Shown here piece by piece: positions 51,801 to 62,054 of a stretch of DNA of 64,000 bases (within the stretch, counting starts at the first letter, position 1; every line of letters begins with the position of its first letter). A program made the translations under genes and the position numbers. The notes under the pieces were generated by a model that had not been told where the DNA came from, did not search any database, and saw only the letters and a list, made by a program, of their open reading frames with translations. Where the stretch lies: NCBI GenBank assembly GCA_004154925.1, contig QJNS01000156.1, positions 120,358 through 184,357 of the forward strand. Direction: 5' to 3'. Origin of the DNA: Monosporascus cannonballus. Lineage: Eukaryota > Ascomycota > Sordariomycetes > Xylariales.

Positions 51801-54767
51801 ATGATTAAAAGTCATAATATTTAATTTTTAATAATAATATGATTTAGTTATTAGTAATTAATTTAAAGTTGAAATTTTCGGTTTCTTTTCCATCAGAAAA
51901 ATATTAAGTATTTTGCTAATAATTTTGAAAATCGAATTTATTTTTTATAACCGATTTTCTAGTTATTTTTTACAAACGCATAAATCGTTTCCGTTAAAGT
52001 TATAAATAAGATACAATTTCGTCGACGATTTTTTCTTAATCATTATCTTATAAACTTATTCGTTATATTCTAATAATTTCGTATTAAGCTCTTTTCTGAA
52101 AAATTTATTAATTTTATAGTATTATACTAATATAATAATTAGATTTTCTAATTTTTAAGTCTATTATTTTATGTTTTTCTTAATTACATTAATTTTGCTT
52201 TAATAATAATAACAATACCTCATATCTTTTAATACCTATTCTTTTTGTTTTGTCTCTTGAAGTAATAAGGTTTTTATCGTATTCTTATGCCTAGATTCGT
52301 TATCATTTTTAATCGAATATTAAGATATTAATTTATTTTTCTCTTATTTGCTAATAAAATATGAGATAAACCATATTCGGATAATTTGTCATATAAATTA
52401 AAATTTCGTATTAACGTATCTATGGTAATCCTAAAATCATATCGTAATTCTAAAATAAAACGATACCGAAATTAATTATTTAACACCGTTTTTAGATAAA
52501 AATCTCGAAATAATTAATTTTACGTATATTTTTCTCATTACCGTTAGCAAATTTCGAATATTCGGCATTTGGCGTTATTTAAGGCTTTAACTCATATTTT
52601 AATAGTAATTTAATCTTATTAACTTCATATAATACAATATAATTTCCGCCCAAAGTTCTATAATTTATTATTATAATATATTAATATGTTCCGGTTTGTA
52701 TATCTAAAGTAATAAAATTATTAACCGCTTTTATTTTGACATTTAAAGCCTTTTTTAAAAACTTCCTTTAATTTCCTTAAATTTCGTTATTTTACGGCTT
52801 TTTTACAGGTAACTTTTCTTCAATTTCATGTAAAATTTGTGAAACTTTATTTATATTTCGGTATTTCATTTATTAAATTATTATATTCATCGTTTTTCTC
52901 AGCATATTATTCCTTTACATTATCTTTTTTTTAAATTTATTATAATTCTTTTTCTTAAGTAATTTGTTGTTTTTTATATTTTTGCCTATATCTTAATATG
53001 TATTATATTAATTATCGTTCTAAAATATTTTTATGAATTAAGCTATCTTGTTAGTAATCTTTTTTTTCGTAAAGATTTAAAATAAATATTAAATAAAAAA
53101 TGAAATCTGTAATCATATTCTGGTAATAATGTTTTATTATATATTAGATTAACTTTTCTTTTTCTGTTTAGTAATTATATTATTAATAATAACAAAGAAG
53201 AGTTTTCTTATAGACCTTATTTTTCTCCTAGCCAGTCTTTTATTTCGGCCAATTATTAAATATTGTTTAGATTTACAAATGCAAAATATCTATATTATTC
53301 TTTATTATTCTCACTATTTCCGGTTCGGTTTAAAAAATTGCATCATTTATAATATATACAAGTAATTTATCCGTAAATATAATATTTCTATTTTTCATAA
53401 TCGGAATACCTTTATCGTCAGTAATATATAGCATATATATTAATGTATTAATTTAAAGTTTCGCGATAAACCTTTTTATTTAACCGTAATATCGATGTAA
53501 TTATTCTTATAATCCTTTTTATTATTTTTGCGATATTTATTAAATTATTCTTTTTGGCCTTTCGTATTTTGTGTTAAATTCTTTACTGTAAAAAGCTTAA
53601 TATGTATTAAAGCCGAATTATGTTAATAAATTCGCTTCTGTTTTTCTATGTTTTTCTGTATTATTGATTAATTATTAGTTTTTAATTAGTTTAAAGAAGT
53701 TTTTTAAATGCTTTATATTACGTTATTTTATATTTTATTTCATTATAATTAAAATTTTTAATTTAATATTTATAAATAACTTTTAATTCTATAAATCTTA
53801 GTTTTATATTATAAAAAATGTTATTACGTCGAGAAATGATAATATTAGCGATATATCGGAGTTTATTATTATTCTCTCTTTTATTACTTTTAATCAGTTA
53901 AACCAATTATCGATCTTAGATTTTCATTGTTATTATAATATAATTGAACAAATAATTAAACCGATTAAGTTTCAAAAACATTTTTTATTTTTTAGGCCGT
54001 CGAAAATTTTCATTATTAATATTTTTTATTTTTAATTTCATTTGAAATTTATTAAATAAACGTATTCGTATAATTAGATATTAACCCTTTTTATTTTAAC
54101 TATTAAATTTATATTTTGACTTTTATCTTTTTATTTATTATTTCGAAAACGTTCGTTAATATTTATTTAAACTGTTTATAATTATTATATATTTGTATTA
54201 TTTCCGGGCTTCGATTTTAGATTAATATAATAACGTATTCTTTTTAACGGGCTCAAAATAAATAACCGTATATTCTGCAAATTATCTTATTACGAATTCT
54301 ATTCGTATAATAAGCGTGATTATACAAATAAAAAAATACCTAAAATATATTTGGTATTAAATTAAAAATAATTATAACTTAATCGAGGTTTCGTCGAAAG
54401 GTTCTAGCTTAAAAGGTTTAAGAACTTTTGTTAATTCTTTAATAAAATTTAGCTAAATAACTTAGCTTATTTATAAGTATTTTTCGATTTTAAGAATTTT
54501 TTTTAAATTCCTTATAAGTAACTTAAAATGACGTCGTAAAAGTATTATTATTTTTAAGCTTAATAATACGTTTATTTAGAATATCTAAACGCCGAAACCC
54601 TTTTTCGCGAAAGAGGCAAAATATTTTCTATTTTTTCTTAAATTTAATTTTAATATCAAGGTCATTAGACATTTAATAAATAAGTTATTCGGATTATTTG
54701 TTAATAAATATAGTATCGTCGATATTGCATAACGTTAAACCGTGTTATTGAACAAAAACTTATAATA

Positions 54768-55151
54768 TATAACGGTTAAAAAGTGTAATAAATTATTAAA
54801 CCTTAATAGTACGAATTTATATTAATAAAAGTATGATCAAAATCCCAGTAATGAACACAATAACGTATTACGTTTCGTAATATTAAAAATAAATTAAATG
54901 ATAAATTATTATTAGAAATTAAAAATATTTAAATTATAAAGATAATAAGTGTATATATATATATATTAATTTTGGCATTACTATTTATTTTTGCTTAATT
55001 ATGTTTAACGAAGTTTTGCTAAATAATTACTTAATGCTGATTATTTGTATTTAGCAGATCTTTGCTAAGTATCCGTTACGTAACCAGGAAAGATGGTTCG
55101 TGTTATCTTCGTTGACAGTTTTCCAAGGCCGAAAATCGTCAGATTGTAACA
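54768..55151 (-). repeat. 5' LTR of Gypsy E
   Basis: 384 bases. On the minus strand it starts TGTTACAATCTGACG with its TG end intact. It is less altered near the junction with the GC-normal island. Confidence 0.92.
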
Positions 55152-55710
55152 TATTTCCATTTCCAAAACTTAGACGAACCTGTAAACAAAATTCTCTTTG
55201 TAACAGATTTTTTACGGATAATACTTTGAACTGGTTCGAACCAGTTATAAGGGATTACCTGTTGAATGTTAAAGCCGATTAGAAGAACATTATTAAGATT
55301 TTCTTTTATATTATATTGAGTTTAATGGAAAGTTAAAGGCCAACTTTGAAAATCCAGACCAAAAACGTTCGGTAGTATAACAGATCTTGCGATTATACTA
55401 GAAAGAACTTCCTTCGAAATATATTATTAGTTTTAGAAGTCTTATAACTAAGATAGAGTGGACTAACACCGAAAGTAATAATTTGTTCGATATATTTTAT
55501 AAGAGATTAAAGAATAACGGTAAAAATAAGATTTTAAAGATTTTAAAACTCAAAACCTTAAATCGGTATATTATCGAAGTTATTAAGATTAATAACAAAC
55601 TGTACGAACGAGATATAAAAAAACAGTTCATTTCAAAATATGGAGGGCATTTGGCAAACCAGGGGAAAAAAAGATGTACTTTTGTAACAGTTAAGCTGAT
55701 CAGAAGATAA
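55152..55710 (+). pseudogene. gag fragment of Gypsy G
   Basis: Retrotransposon capsid sequence: LNWFEPVIRDYLLN (about 55225-55270) is the conserved gag WFEP block, and a later frame (55483-55710) has FYKRLKNNGK and INNKLYERD. Stops and frame changes separate the parts. It is less AT-rich than the rest of the block, as expected at the edge of a RIP-affected region. Confidence 0.8.
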
Positions 55711-55720
55711 GGTAACATAA

Positions 55721-55910
55721 GTGTGGGAAGTGATAATTGTCTGGCTAGAATTCAGCTCCAGGAAGGGGTGGCTAGAAAGCTCTCTATATACTGTGGGCGC
55801 GTCGGAATAAGGTTCTTCCGTGGTGCTGGGAGCTTGATGACTAACATAGATACCCCTATTCCACGACAGTAGTGCAAACCCTATTTTGGCCGACCAGGTC
55901 CCCCGGTAAA
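55721..55910. other. edge of the GC-normal island
   Basis: Composition returns to normal here. It contains no readable gene; the last part may be decayed methyltransferase sequence continuing from the relic at 55911-56014. Confidence 0.35.
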
Positions 55911-56014
55911 GGCCGGTACATATCCGCCTCTCTTAGTGTGATATTGCTGGCCAATAACGAGGGCGGCGGGAATTTAGTCAGATCGTAGTCCAAGCCTGTC
56001 AGACCCAGCTGAAG
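55911..56014 (-). pseudogene. LaeA-like methyltransferase relic
   Basis: On the minus strand about 34 codons read LTGLDYDLTKFPPP...NITLREADMYRP. This matches the central block of the gene at 5717-6682 (LVGLDFNTVKFPKALPENIK and ADMYQP) but is a clearly different paralog. Sequence on both sides is not readable as methyltransferase, so only a fragment survives. The duplicated block at 56076-56236 lies just upstream. Confidence 0.75.
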
Positions 56015-56075
56015 TCGATCAAACAGCTAAGCCTTGGCTTAGTTTGATCACCTACTGAAACGAGGCTACTTTATG

Positions 56076-56236
56076 CACCTCCGGTATCTTTTCCTCTTAG
56101 CTACAGTTGTATTTACGTGTATAAAAGGAGGGTTCGCTCCCCTTACTTTCTATCTGGGACCTTCTAGAGGTCAGGCATCCTGTTAAATACACCTTTCTTC
56201 AGTTATATGCTTCAGTGTGTGATGTCAGGGTCTCAT
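56076..56236. repeat. duplicated block, right copy
   Basis: Aligns with 7226-7385 (see that entry). It carries TATAAAAGGAGG at about 56121, where the left copy has TATTGAAGGAGG. The divergence is moderate and includes changes that are not RIP-type. Confidence 0.75.
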
Positions 56237-56256
56237 AACTTAGTTGGTTAACTAGC

Positions 56257-56712
56257 CTAGATCGTCTCATCTCGAGAGAGATCTTGAAGGAAAGGGGTGA
56301 GGGCGGGATGTTGAAGAATCTTCTTGATGAAGGCCATGTAGCGTGCATTTTCCTTCATTAGCGAGCGATTCTGGATTCGAAGGTTGTTATTCTCGTTGGA
56401 CCTGAGGGCAATAGCACTTCGCAGTTGAGCAATATACTCTACCACCCAATGTTAGTAATGTTGTGGTCAGCCATGGGGTCACGCGTAAACATACTTCTTT
56501 TTCTTTCACGGCAAGCCCGAGCTGCGACCCGGTTTCGTAAGCCCAAGAAGCACAAGAAGGTACAGCCCGAGCCAAATGAGGACACCGTAAGGATGTTGAA
56601 TGGTGGGTTCAAGGGGGTCGTCAACTTCGCTCCTTTTGTGGGACAACCTGCCGCCTGCGACCCTACTTCCACTCTAGCCAACGTTACTCCTTTTTATCTG
56701 TGCAGTAGACAT
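56257..56712 (-). CDS. small bZIP transcription factor-like gene, 5' end uncertain
   Basis: Two exons meet at a textbook intron: donor GTATGT at 56494, branch site TACTAAC, acceptor TAG at 56439, 56 bases. Across the junction the protein reads RNRVAARACRERKR then KYIAQLRSAIALR. This has the bZIP basic-region signature N-x2-A-A-x4-R, followed by a coiled coil (NENNNLRIQNRSLMKENARY), to the stop at 56257. The basic residues usually found before the signature are missing (TFLCFLGL instead), so the DNA-binding half is atypical or damaged. The frame upstream has no ATG. A start at 56712 (MSTAQIKRS) would join in frame only through a 41-base intron. It may be a gene that has lost its proper 5' end. 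Confidence 0.62.
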
Positions 56713-57473
56713 TGTTTCGGCATCCATAAGCTGCTGAACCTCGAGTAATTCCGAACTTGAAGTGGCACTGAAGATAACGGAAAGCGACCACCAGATCGCC
56801 ACTCCACCAAGTATGGTCAGTGTGGTACGATGCCGACGCTGCATCGTTGTGCTGGCAACAGTGTACTGGAACCGGGTCTATAAATAAGTAAAAGGGTAGC
56901 AAAATATGAATTAATTTTCGGTTCAGGTGAGTCCCAAAAACCATCAATTTATACCCGGCAGGTCCAACTTAATGTTGAATCTAGAGACGCCATGGCTGAT
57001 GTCTCGACCGTATAATGGAATAACCCACTTGCATACATTGTTTACATGGGTTGGAGGTTAGCCCCCTTACATCGAGGTACGATCATTCGATCGGCAAGGG
57101 AAATTCAAGCTGAAGCCTGTGATGGAGTCTCGCTTACCACCTCCGACACAAGCCGCATCTCAAGGTGTCAACGACTCTTCGCCTAGCTGGAATCACCTTC
57201 GGAGGAGCACCGCCGAGGGACCATTCCGCACGAGAAGGGGCACTCCAGTAATCCCGTTAACATTTAAGTACTCCTCAGATGTATGGTTCCTATGAACGAG
57301 TAACAGCGCATAAAACACAAAGTAAAACCGCAGCAGCTTGCACCACCACTCCCAAAAGTTAAGGAGCGGGCTCGGAAAAGCGACTGTGGGATACTGATGT
57401 CTTCACAGCCCTATCTAAGCTACTTAAAATGAAAGGGCAGGGGTGGCTACTGGCGTAATCCTTCACACGACCG
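56713..57473. other. intergenic, no gene recognised
   Basis: GC-normal. A minus-strand frame at 56684-56947 has no motif. Nothing else reads as protein on either strand. Confidence 0.35.
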
Positions 57474-57869
57474 TCAGGATCCATCTGTCACCGCACGATC
57501 GTCTTTTTGAATCAACTCGTTCAGAAACTCCCGCTCTCCGTATGTAGCCTCGGTCCTAGCCGTTGTGAGTACCGTCTGTTCGATATTGGGAAAACTGTGG
57601 GCTTCCGTCAGGGCGGATCTCGAATGCTATTTCCTAGGCAAGCCTGGCAAGAGCTAAGGTTCTTCGCTGATACCTTTCGGTGATTTCCAGAGGAATTTGT
57701 CATTACGCGAGGTACTCCCTGAAGAACGTTTCCTGTTGGTAGCTTCGTTCGCGAAGCACTTGTAGGCTTCTTCCACGAGATCTTTGCGAAAATTGGTGGC
57801 GTTTTCGTATCGATCCCACCTAGGATTTACCTCTTTTCTGAAGAAGGGAGCAATTCGTAATGATAACAT
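57474..57869 (-). pseudogene. two protein-like blocks, decayed gene of unknown function
   Basis: A minus-strand frame from 57869 to 57654 reads RKEVNPRWDRYENATNFRKD and VEEAYKCFANE. A second block in another frame reads NIEQTVLTTARTEATYGERE and FLNELIQKDD and stops at 57474. Both have normal amino-acid use for coding DNA. I could not join them: the GTATCA/AATAG pair that would remove the intervening stops does not preserve frame. It may be a broken gene or one with an exon I did not place. No family is recognised. Confidence 0.35.
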
Positions 57870-58574
57870 GAAGTAGGAAGTTAAAGGTGATAGCTTGGCC
57901 TGCGTTTCTTCGCAAATGGCGGTCCCAAACGAAGGATGTCTGAAACGGCGCCAAATAGTGTCCTAAGATATAGGTACGACTAGTCTGAAACTTTTCCCAT
58001 CGGCAGACCTTCTAGGACTCTCCGAGACGCGTAGGCATCAAGGCGGTACATGATGGAATTGCGGGATCTCATCGATATTCTCCATAAGGCTGTCCTGTTT
58101 CCGTTGTTACCCAGTCCGTGTTTGGAAACGCGCCGATATGGTCGATCGCGGCAATTGCGGGGAGCGGCGGGGCTCAAGGTGACTAAGGCGCCTAATGATT
58201 GGCTAGAGGCTTACCCCCGAGGCTGGTGGGTCCGATCACTTAACGACCGTAGCAAGCCATTTTCCACATCCCACTCCATCTTAAGACGCCAATCCCCCTC
58301 CAGAGCACACAACCAGGACCTCGCCCTACCCTCCCTTCTCATCGCCACGGCCCGCACTCGAGCCCAGACAGTGACCCAGCAGGGGCTCCCATCACCGGCG
58401 TCAAAAGATCAAGGTGCTTATTCTTCGCAGCGGCCAAAGGACATCTTCCGCCAACAAGTTGCAGGAAAGCGACCCCAGGGCATCCAGTCGCGCAAACACG
58501 CACCTCAAAAGCGCGGTCGCCTCCAAGAGCAACCCACAACCAAGCGCATCGAACGCAATCGCCGACGTTTCTCT
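57870..58574. other. upstream region of the DUF7924-type gene
   Basis: A plus-strand frame is open from 58050 through the first exon of the next gene. Its last part (RTRAQTVTQQGLPSPAS, then basic stretches) reads like the low-complexity N-terminus of a nuclear protein but has no ATG nearby. The gene may once have started further upstream. Confidence 0.4.
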
Positions 58575-60073
58575 ATGATAAACGGGACGCCGTCTCCACA
58601 GGTGTGCCTTCTCTCCCAGCGATGTCATGATTCACAAGCTAAGTTGTGTCACAGGATCCACCAGTGCCTGCCCAAAGCAGAGGTCGCAAGCGCAAGCAAT
58701 TAACCGAAGACGCGCTCAATCCCAGCCCAGACCCGAACCAAAAGCGACAACGGATATCACCTACAGGCTCTGCCGAGACCACATTTGCCGAGCCAGCAAT
58801 TGGTAGCGTCGATCCCACACAGACTGACCCGATTGCTTTCTGGGCGAAGGAAGGGCGCTGGCCAGAGGAACAGTTCTGGTCGGAAAGGCCCTCGGAGACA
58901 GTTCCCACTATGGAGCGTCTACTTGCGCGGAAGAAATCCTCGTCCAATTTTTCCCGTAAGCGATCGAATTCTGCCACATCCACGACGCCCAGCGATCAGC
59001 AGCCGCGGGAGCAGAAGAGCGCGCCATATCGAGACCAGCGCTATGAGACCCTACTCGAGGTCAAAGGCAGTTATATGACCAAGGCTCCTTTAGGCTTGGC
59101 TGGTGCCAGCCAGGCTATTTGCCGGTCTTTTCTCGAGAAGACACAGCCAGCCCCCGGCGATACACTTTTCCGTAACGACATCTTCGAGACGACGTGCCAA
59201 AAGATTCACAACAAGAATGAGGCGCGAGTAATTCAAGATATTAGTCGGCTTATTGTTCCTTCGGCCGAAAGTCTTGCTACATTCGGCGCAAAGCACCTTG
59301 ACATCCTGACGGAGAGCGTTAATGAAGGGTGGAATAACTCGATCCCCTTCACCAGCATTCGTCCCCAGCCCGATTACTCCGTTGGGTTTAGACGAGAGGC
59401 ATTTACAAAGGACCAGCTTACTAAGCTGTCACCATTCATTGGCGACTTCATCGCCGGAGACCAGTCCCTTTTTATGGCCACGTATTACATGTATTTCCCG
59501 TTCCTAACGTGCGAGGTAAAGTGCGGCGCCGCAGCGCTGGACGTAGCGGACCGCCAGAACGCCCACAGCATGACCCTTGCCGTACGGGCCGTCGCCGAAC
59601 TCTGTCGTGCTGTAAAGCGCGAGGGCGAGGTCCACAGGCAAATTCTTGGCTTCTCAATCTCGCACGACCACCAGTCGGTACGGATCTACGGTCACTACCC
59701 AGTAATAGATGGGAAGGACATAAAGTACTACCGCCATCCAATCCGTAAGTTCGACTTTACCGAACTGGATGGTAAGGAAAAGTGGACGGCTTATCGTTTT
59801 ACGAAGAACGTCTACGACATATGGATGCCGGCTCATTTCAAGATGATCTGCTCGGCTATCGACCAATTGCCGTCCAACTTGGATTTCGATGTCTCATCAC
59901 TTTCTGAGGCAACTGGACTTTCCCAGGACTTAGGGAACCTGATGCAGTCGGATGCCGGCTCTGCCTCCGTGTCTGTCGAACGGGACAACCAGTCGAGCAA
60001 CGCTGAGCAACAAGGGGTCACTCCAGACGCCTCATTTGCAGGGCCGGGGGTGGCAAAGAGGAGGAAGGGCTAG
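58575..60073 (+). CDS. DUF7924-type protein with PD...EVK nuclease-like motifs
   Basis: A short first exon (58575-58601, MINGTPSPQ) joins in frame to 58655-60073 through a 53-base intron (GTGTGC...TCACAG), giving about 481 residues. The frame cannot start at 58646, where the codon is GTG just after a stop. Residues 15-35 are rich in Lys/Arg (RGRKRKQ, KRQR), a likely nuclear localisation signal. The conserved part starts near LLARKKSSS and includes KNEARVIQDISRLIVPSAE, RPQPDYSVGF (Pro248-Asp249), MYFPFLTCEVKCGAAALD (Glu296, Lys298), DRQNAHSMTLAVRAVAEL and SISHDHQSVRIYGHYPVI. I recognise this as the widespread, uncharacterised fungal DUF7924 family. PD and E-x-K in this order match the PD-(D/E)XK nuclease core; that activity is inferred. 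The C-terminus ends KRRKG. The gene is intact with no RIP, about 4 kb from the telomere. Confidence 0.85.
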
Positions 60074-60691
60074 GTCGCGGTGGCTCGGAGGGAGGCTCGC
60101 AACCGATAGGACGGCACTTCGCATATCTCCCGATGCTTGGGTAGGTCATTAGTACAAGATCCGAAAGGTGCATGGATGGACTAAAGGTGACGAAGGAGTT
60201 TCTTACCCGCAAATAGCATGTGGACTGGTCCTTGAAAATCGACCCCTTCGTTTTGACTCGGGCGGATCATGTCAACGGCTGGGACGTTTTCCCACAAATA
60301 TTTTGGCGTTCCGAACAGTCATTCGGCTAGTTATTTATTGAAGAATTGATGTAACTGGTACTAGCCTACGAAGTAGTGCAAAACTTCAAACCCGATCCGT
60401 ACATACAAAAATAACACATACTTCAACACCAAGAATGTTCTTCAAGTTGCCCGAAAAGCGGTCCACCACGGGGGTGGTTGGCGGCGTGGATTGCGTTATT
60501 TCGACCTGCCTTCCACTCTGTCCTACCATTTCCCCTGACATTAGCAGGGCCCAAGAAGTTCTTACATTCCCCACAGATCGTAGATCTTCCTAAATACTTT
60601 CAGCCTTTAAAGTCGAGGTTAGCGTAAATTAAATCTGGCGAAAACTTACAATTAAAGGAATAAAAAGCCAATTTAATTGAAATTTATGCAC
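60074..60691. other. downstream of the DUF7924-type gene, no gene assigned
   Basis: It holds the 3' UTR of the preceding gene. A 62-residue minus-strand frame at 60574-60386 has no motif. Composition drifts towards AT over the last 100 bases. Confidence 0.35.
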
Positions 60692-61429
60692 TGTTATGAC
60701 CTAACGGTCTTGGCTTCCTTGCGGACGGTCGAGCCCACGAAAAAGATAAAACCCGATCGCCGCCAAGATATTACGTAACTAGCTTAAAGATTTTAAGGTG
60801 CTAAGGTGCAGTTCTCAAACTTTCAGCATGGCTTAGTGAATGACCTTTTTTGATCGAATTGTACAAAGATCGGAAATTTCGATGAATCAAAATAGTTCAG
60901 GTTTTAATCTATAATCCTTTTAGTACCGATTTCGTAACTAAATGCTTATGTCCGTACGTTTAACAAACTTAAAAAAATTAATTTTAATTGGGTACATCGC
61001 CGATTAAGTGGATACTAACCCAAAAATAAATTTCAAAATACCTGAGATACAAGCTCCACAATACTTTTCCGGAAAAACCTAAGTATATTCAGAATCAGCC
61101 ACCTTTGCTGAAAGTTTAAGAACTTCCCCTAAGCACCTTAAACCCCTTAAGCCGGCGAAAAAGCTTAAAGGGCTTAACGGGCTTAAGGATTTAAGCCGCT
61201 TAAGCACTTTAAGCCAAAATAAGGATATATACGCTTATTATTTCCATAGTTTAAATAGCTTTAGTTTATAAGATTTATTAATATTAATCGTTTATAATAC
61301 GATTTCTGTTTTTTTAATATTAAAAAACGTAATTAAGTTATCTTATTGCTATAAAGTTTTACGATACTTTTGCCAACATAAACCCGTACGACTAAGGTTT
61401 AATAGTTGGTTAAACCCCTAGCCGTTATA
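60692..61429 (+). mobile_element. solo Ty3/Gypsy LTR with target duplication TGCAC
   Basis: Starts TGTTATGACCTAACGG and ends CCGTTATA, flanked by TGCAC on both sides (60687-60691, 61430-61434). The last 250 bases align with the LTR of element 1 (GGATATATACGCTTATTATT, GCCAACATAAACCCG). No internal sequence is present, so it arose by LTR-LTR recombination. At 738 bases it is longer than the 467-base LTR because of the inverted-repeat segment inside. Confidence 0.9.
60793..61142. repeat. MITE-like inverted repeat inside the solo LTR
   Basis: About 350 bases with ends of about 37 bases in inverted orientation: TTAAGGTGCT...AGTTCTCAAACTTTCAGCA on the left, matching the complement of TGCTGAAAGTTTAAGAACT...AGCACCTTAA on the right. 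No coding frame. The size and structure suit a non-autonomous DNA transposon, possibly with a TTAA or TA target. A long hairpin native to this LTR is the alternative. Confidence 0.6.
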
Positions 61430-62054
61430 TGCACGCTTAATTTTTATATCAAAACAATTGGAATAAATTAAAAAAATTAATATTAAAATCTTTTTCCTTA
61501 ATATTTAACATTTTTTTAGATTTTCAACATTAATTCTTGCGGAATCATCGTATAATATAATGTATATCGTCGGATTTCTACCGTTTTATGTAATTTTTAT
61601 AGGGTTTGGTACGTTTTAATTAGCTTTTATATTATTTTTACTTTAATAAAAACCAATTTCATATTTACAAATTATTTCTATGTATTTATACCCATATTAA
61701 GTAATTTTATGTTTTTATGTAATTAATTAATTTTTTAAAAAAACTCTGAATATTTATTATACGGTTAAATAACGCTGTAAATATGTTAAGTTTCGTCATT
61801 TTTGATGTAAAAATAGGGCGTGTACAAATTTCAATACGTAGTAATATTTGTTTAAACGTTATAGAGAATTAGTTATAATAATTTTTTACCGGGCCAATTA
61901 GCCTAGAATATAAACGTAGGCCTATTAAAGCTCTACAAAGTTATGTTACACTATTGGAACGCGGATGCGAATGTGCCTTAAGTGTTAACGTTAATGATGG
62001 TATTGCGAATTAGTAGTTAGCTCGATAGATAGTGTTTCGTTGGTTGGAGTTTGC
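61430..62054. other. AT-rich stretch between the solo LTR and the terminal repeat
   Basis: About 620 bases, very AT-rich to about 61870 and then nearer normal. No ORF, LTR or inverted repeat was recognised. Confidence 0.4.

Larger units (their letters stand above)
48439..55151 (-). mobile_element. complete Ty3/Gypsy element E, minus strand
   Basis: A 6,713-base element with LTRs at 48439-48817 and 54768-55151 and a target duplication TATTT (48434-48438, 55152-55156). On the minus strand gag, protease, RT (FDIFVICNLDDILIF near 51590-51540, Tyr of YLDD now Asn), RNase H and integrase run right to left. It interrupts the gag of element G. All frames are broken. Same LTR family as A and B. Confidence 0.92.
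47701..55720 (+). mobile_element. Ty3/Gypsy element G (split by element E, 3'-truncated)
   Basis: The 5' LTR is 47701-48174. Gag begins after it and is cut at 48438 by element E, resuming at 55152. Gag then runs to about 55710, where repeat sequence stops against the GC-normal island. Pol and the 3' LTR are absent. Confidence 0.75.

Noticed and set aside
8100..55300. The AT-rich block as a centromere or inserted mitochondrial DNA
   Set aside because: It is made of recognisable nuclear transposons with RIP-type changes and lies close to a telomere. No mitochondrial gene is readable.
56425..56748. A 107-residue plus-strand frame with a basic stretch
   Set aside because: It overlaps the minus-strand bZIP exons, which have a canonical intron and a conserved signature; the plus frame is their shadow.
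58646..58654. Start of the DUF7924-type protein at 58646
   Set aside because: The codon is GTG directly after an in-frame stop. The acceptor at 58654 and a short upstream exon explain the frame better.
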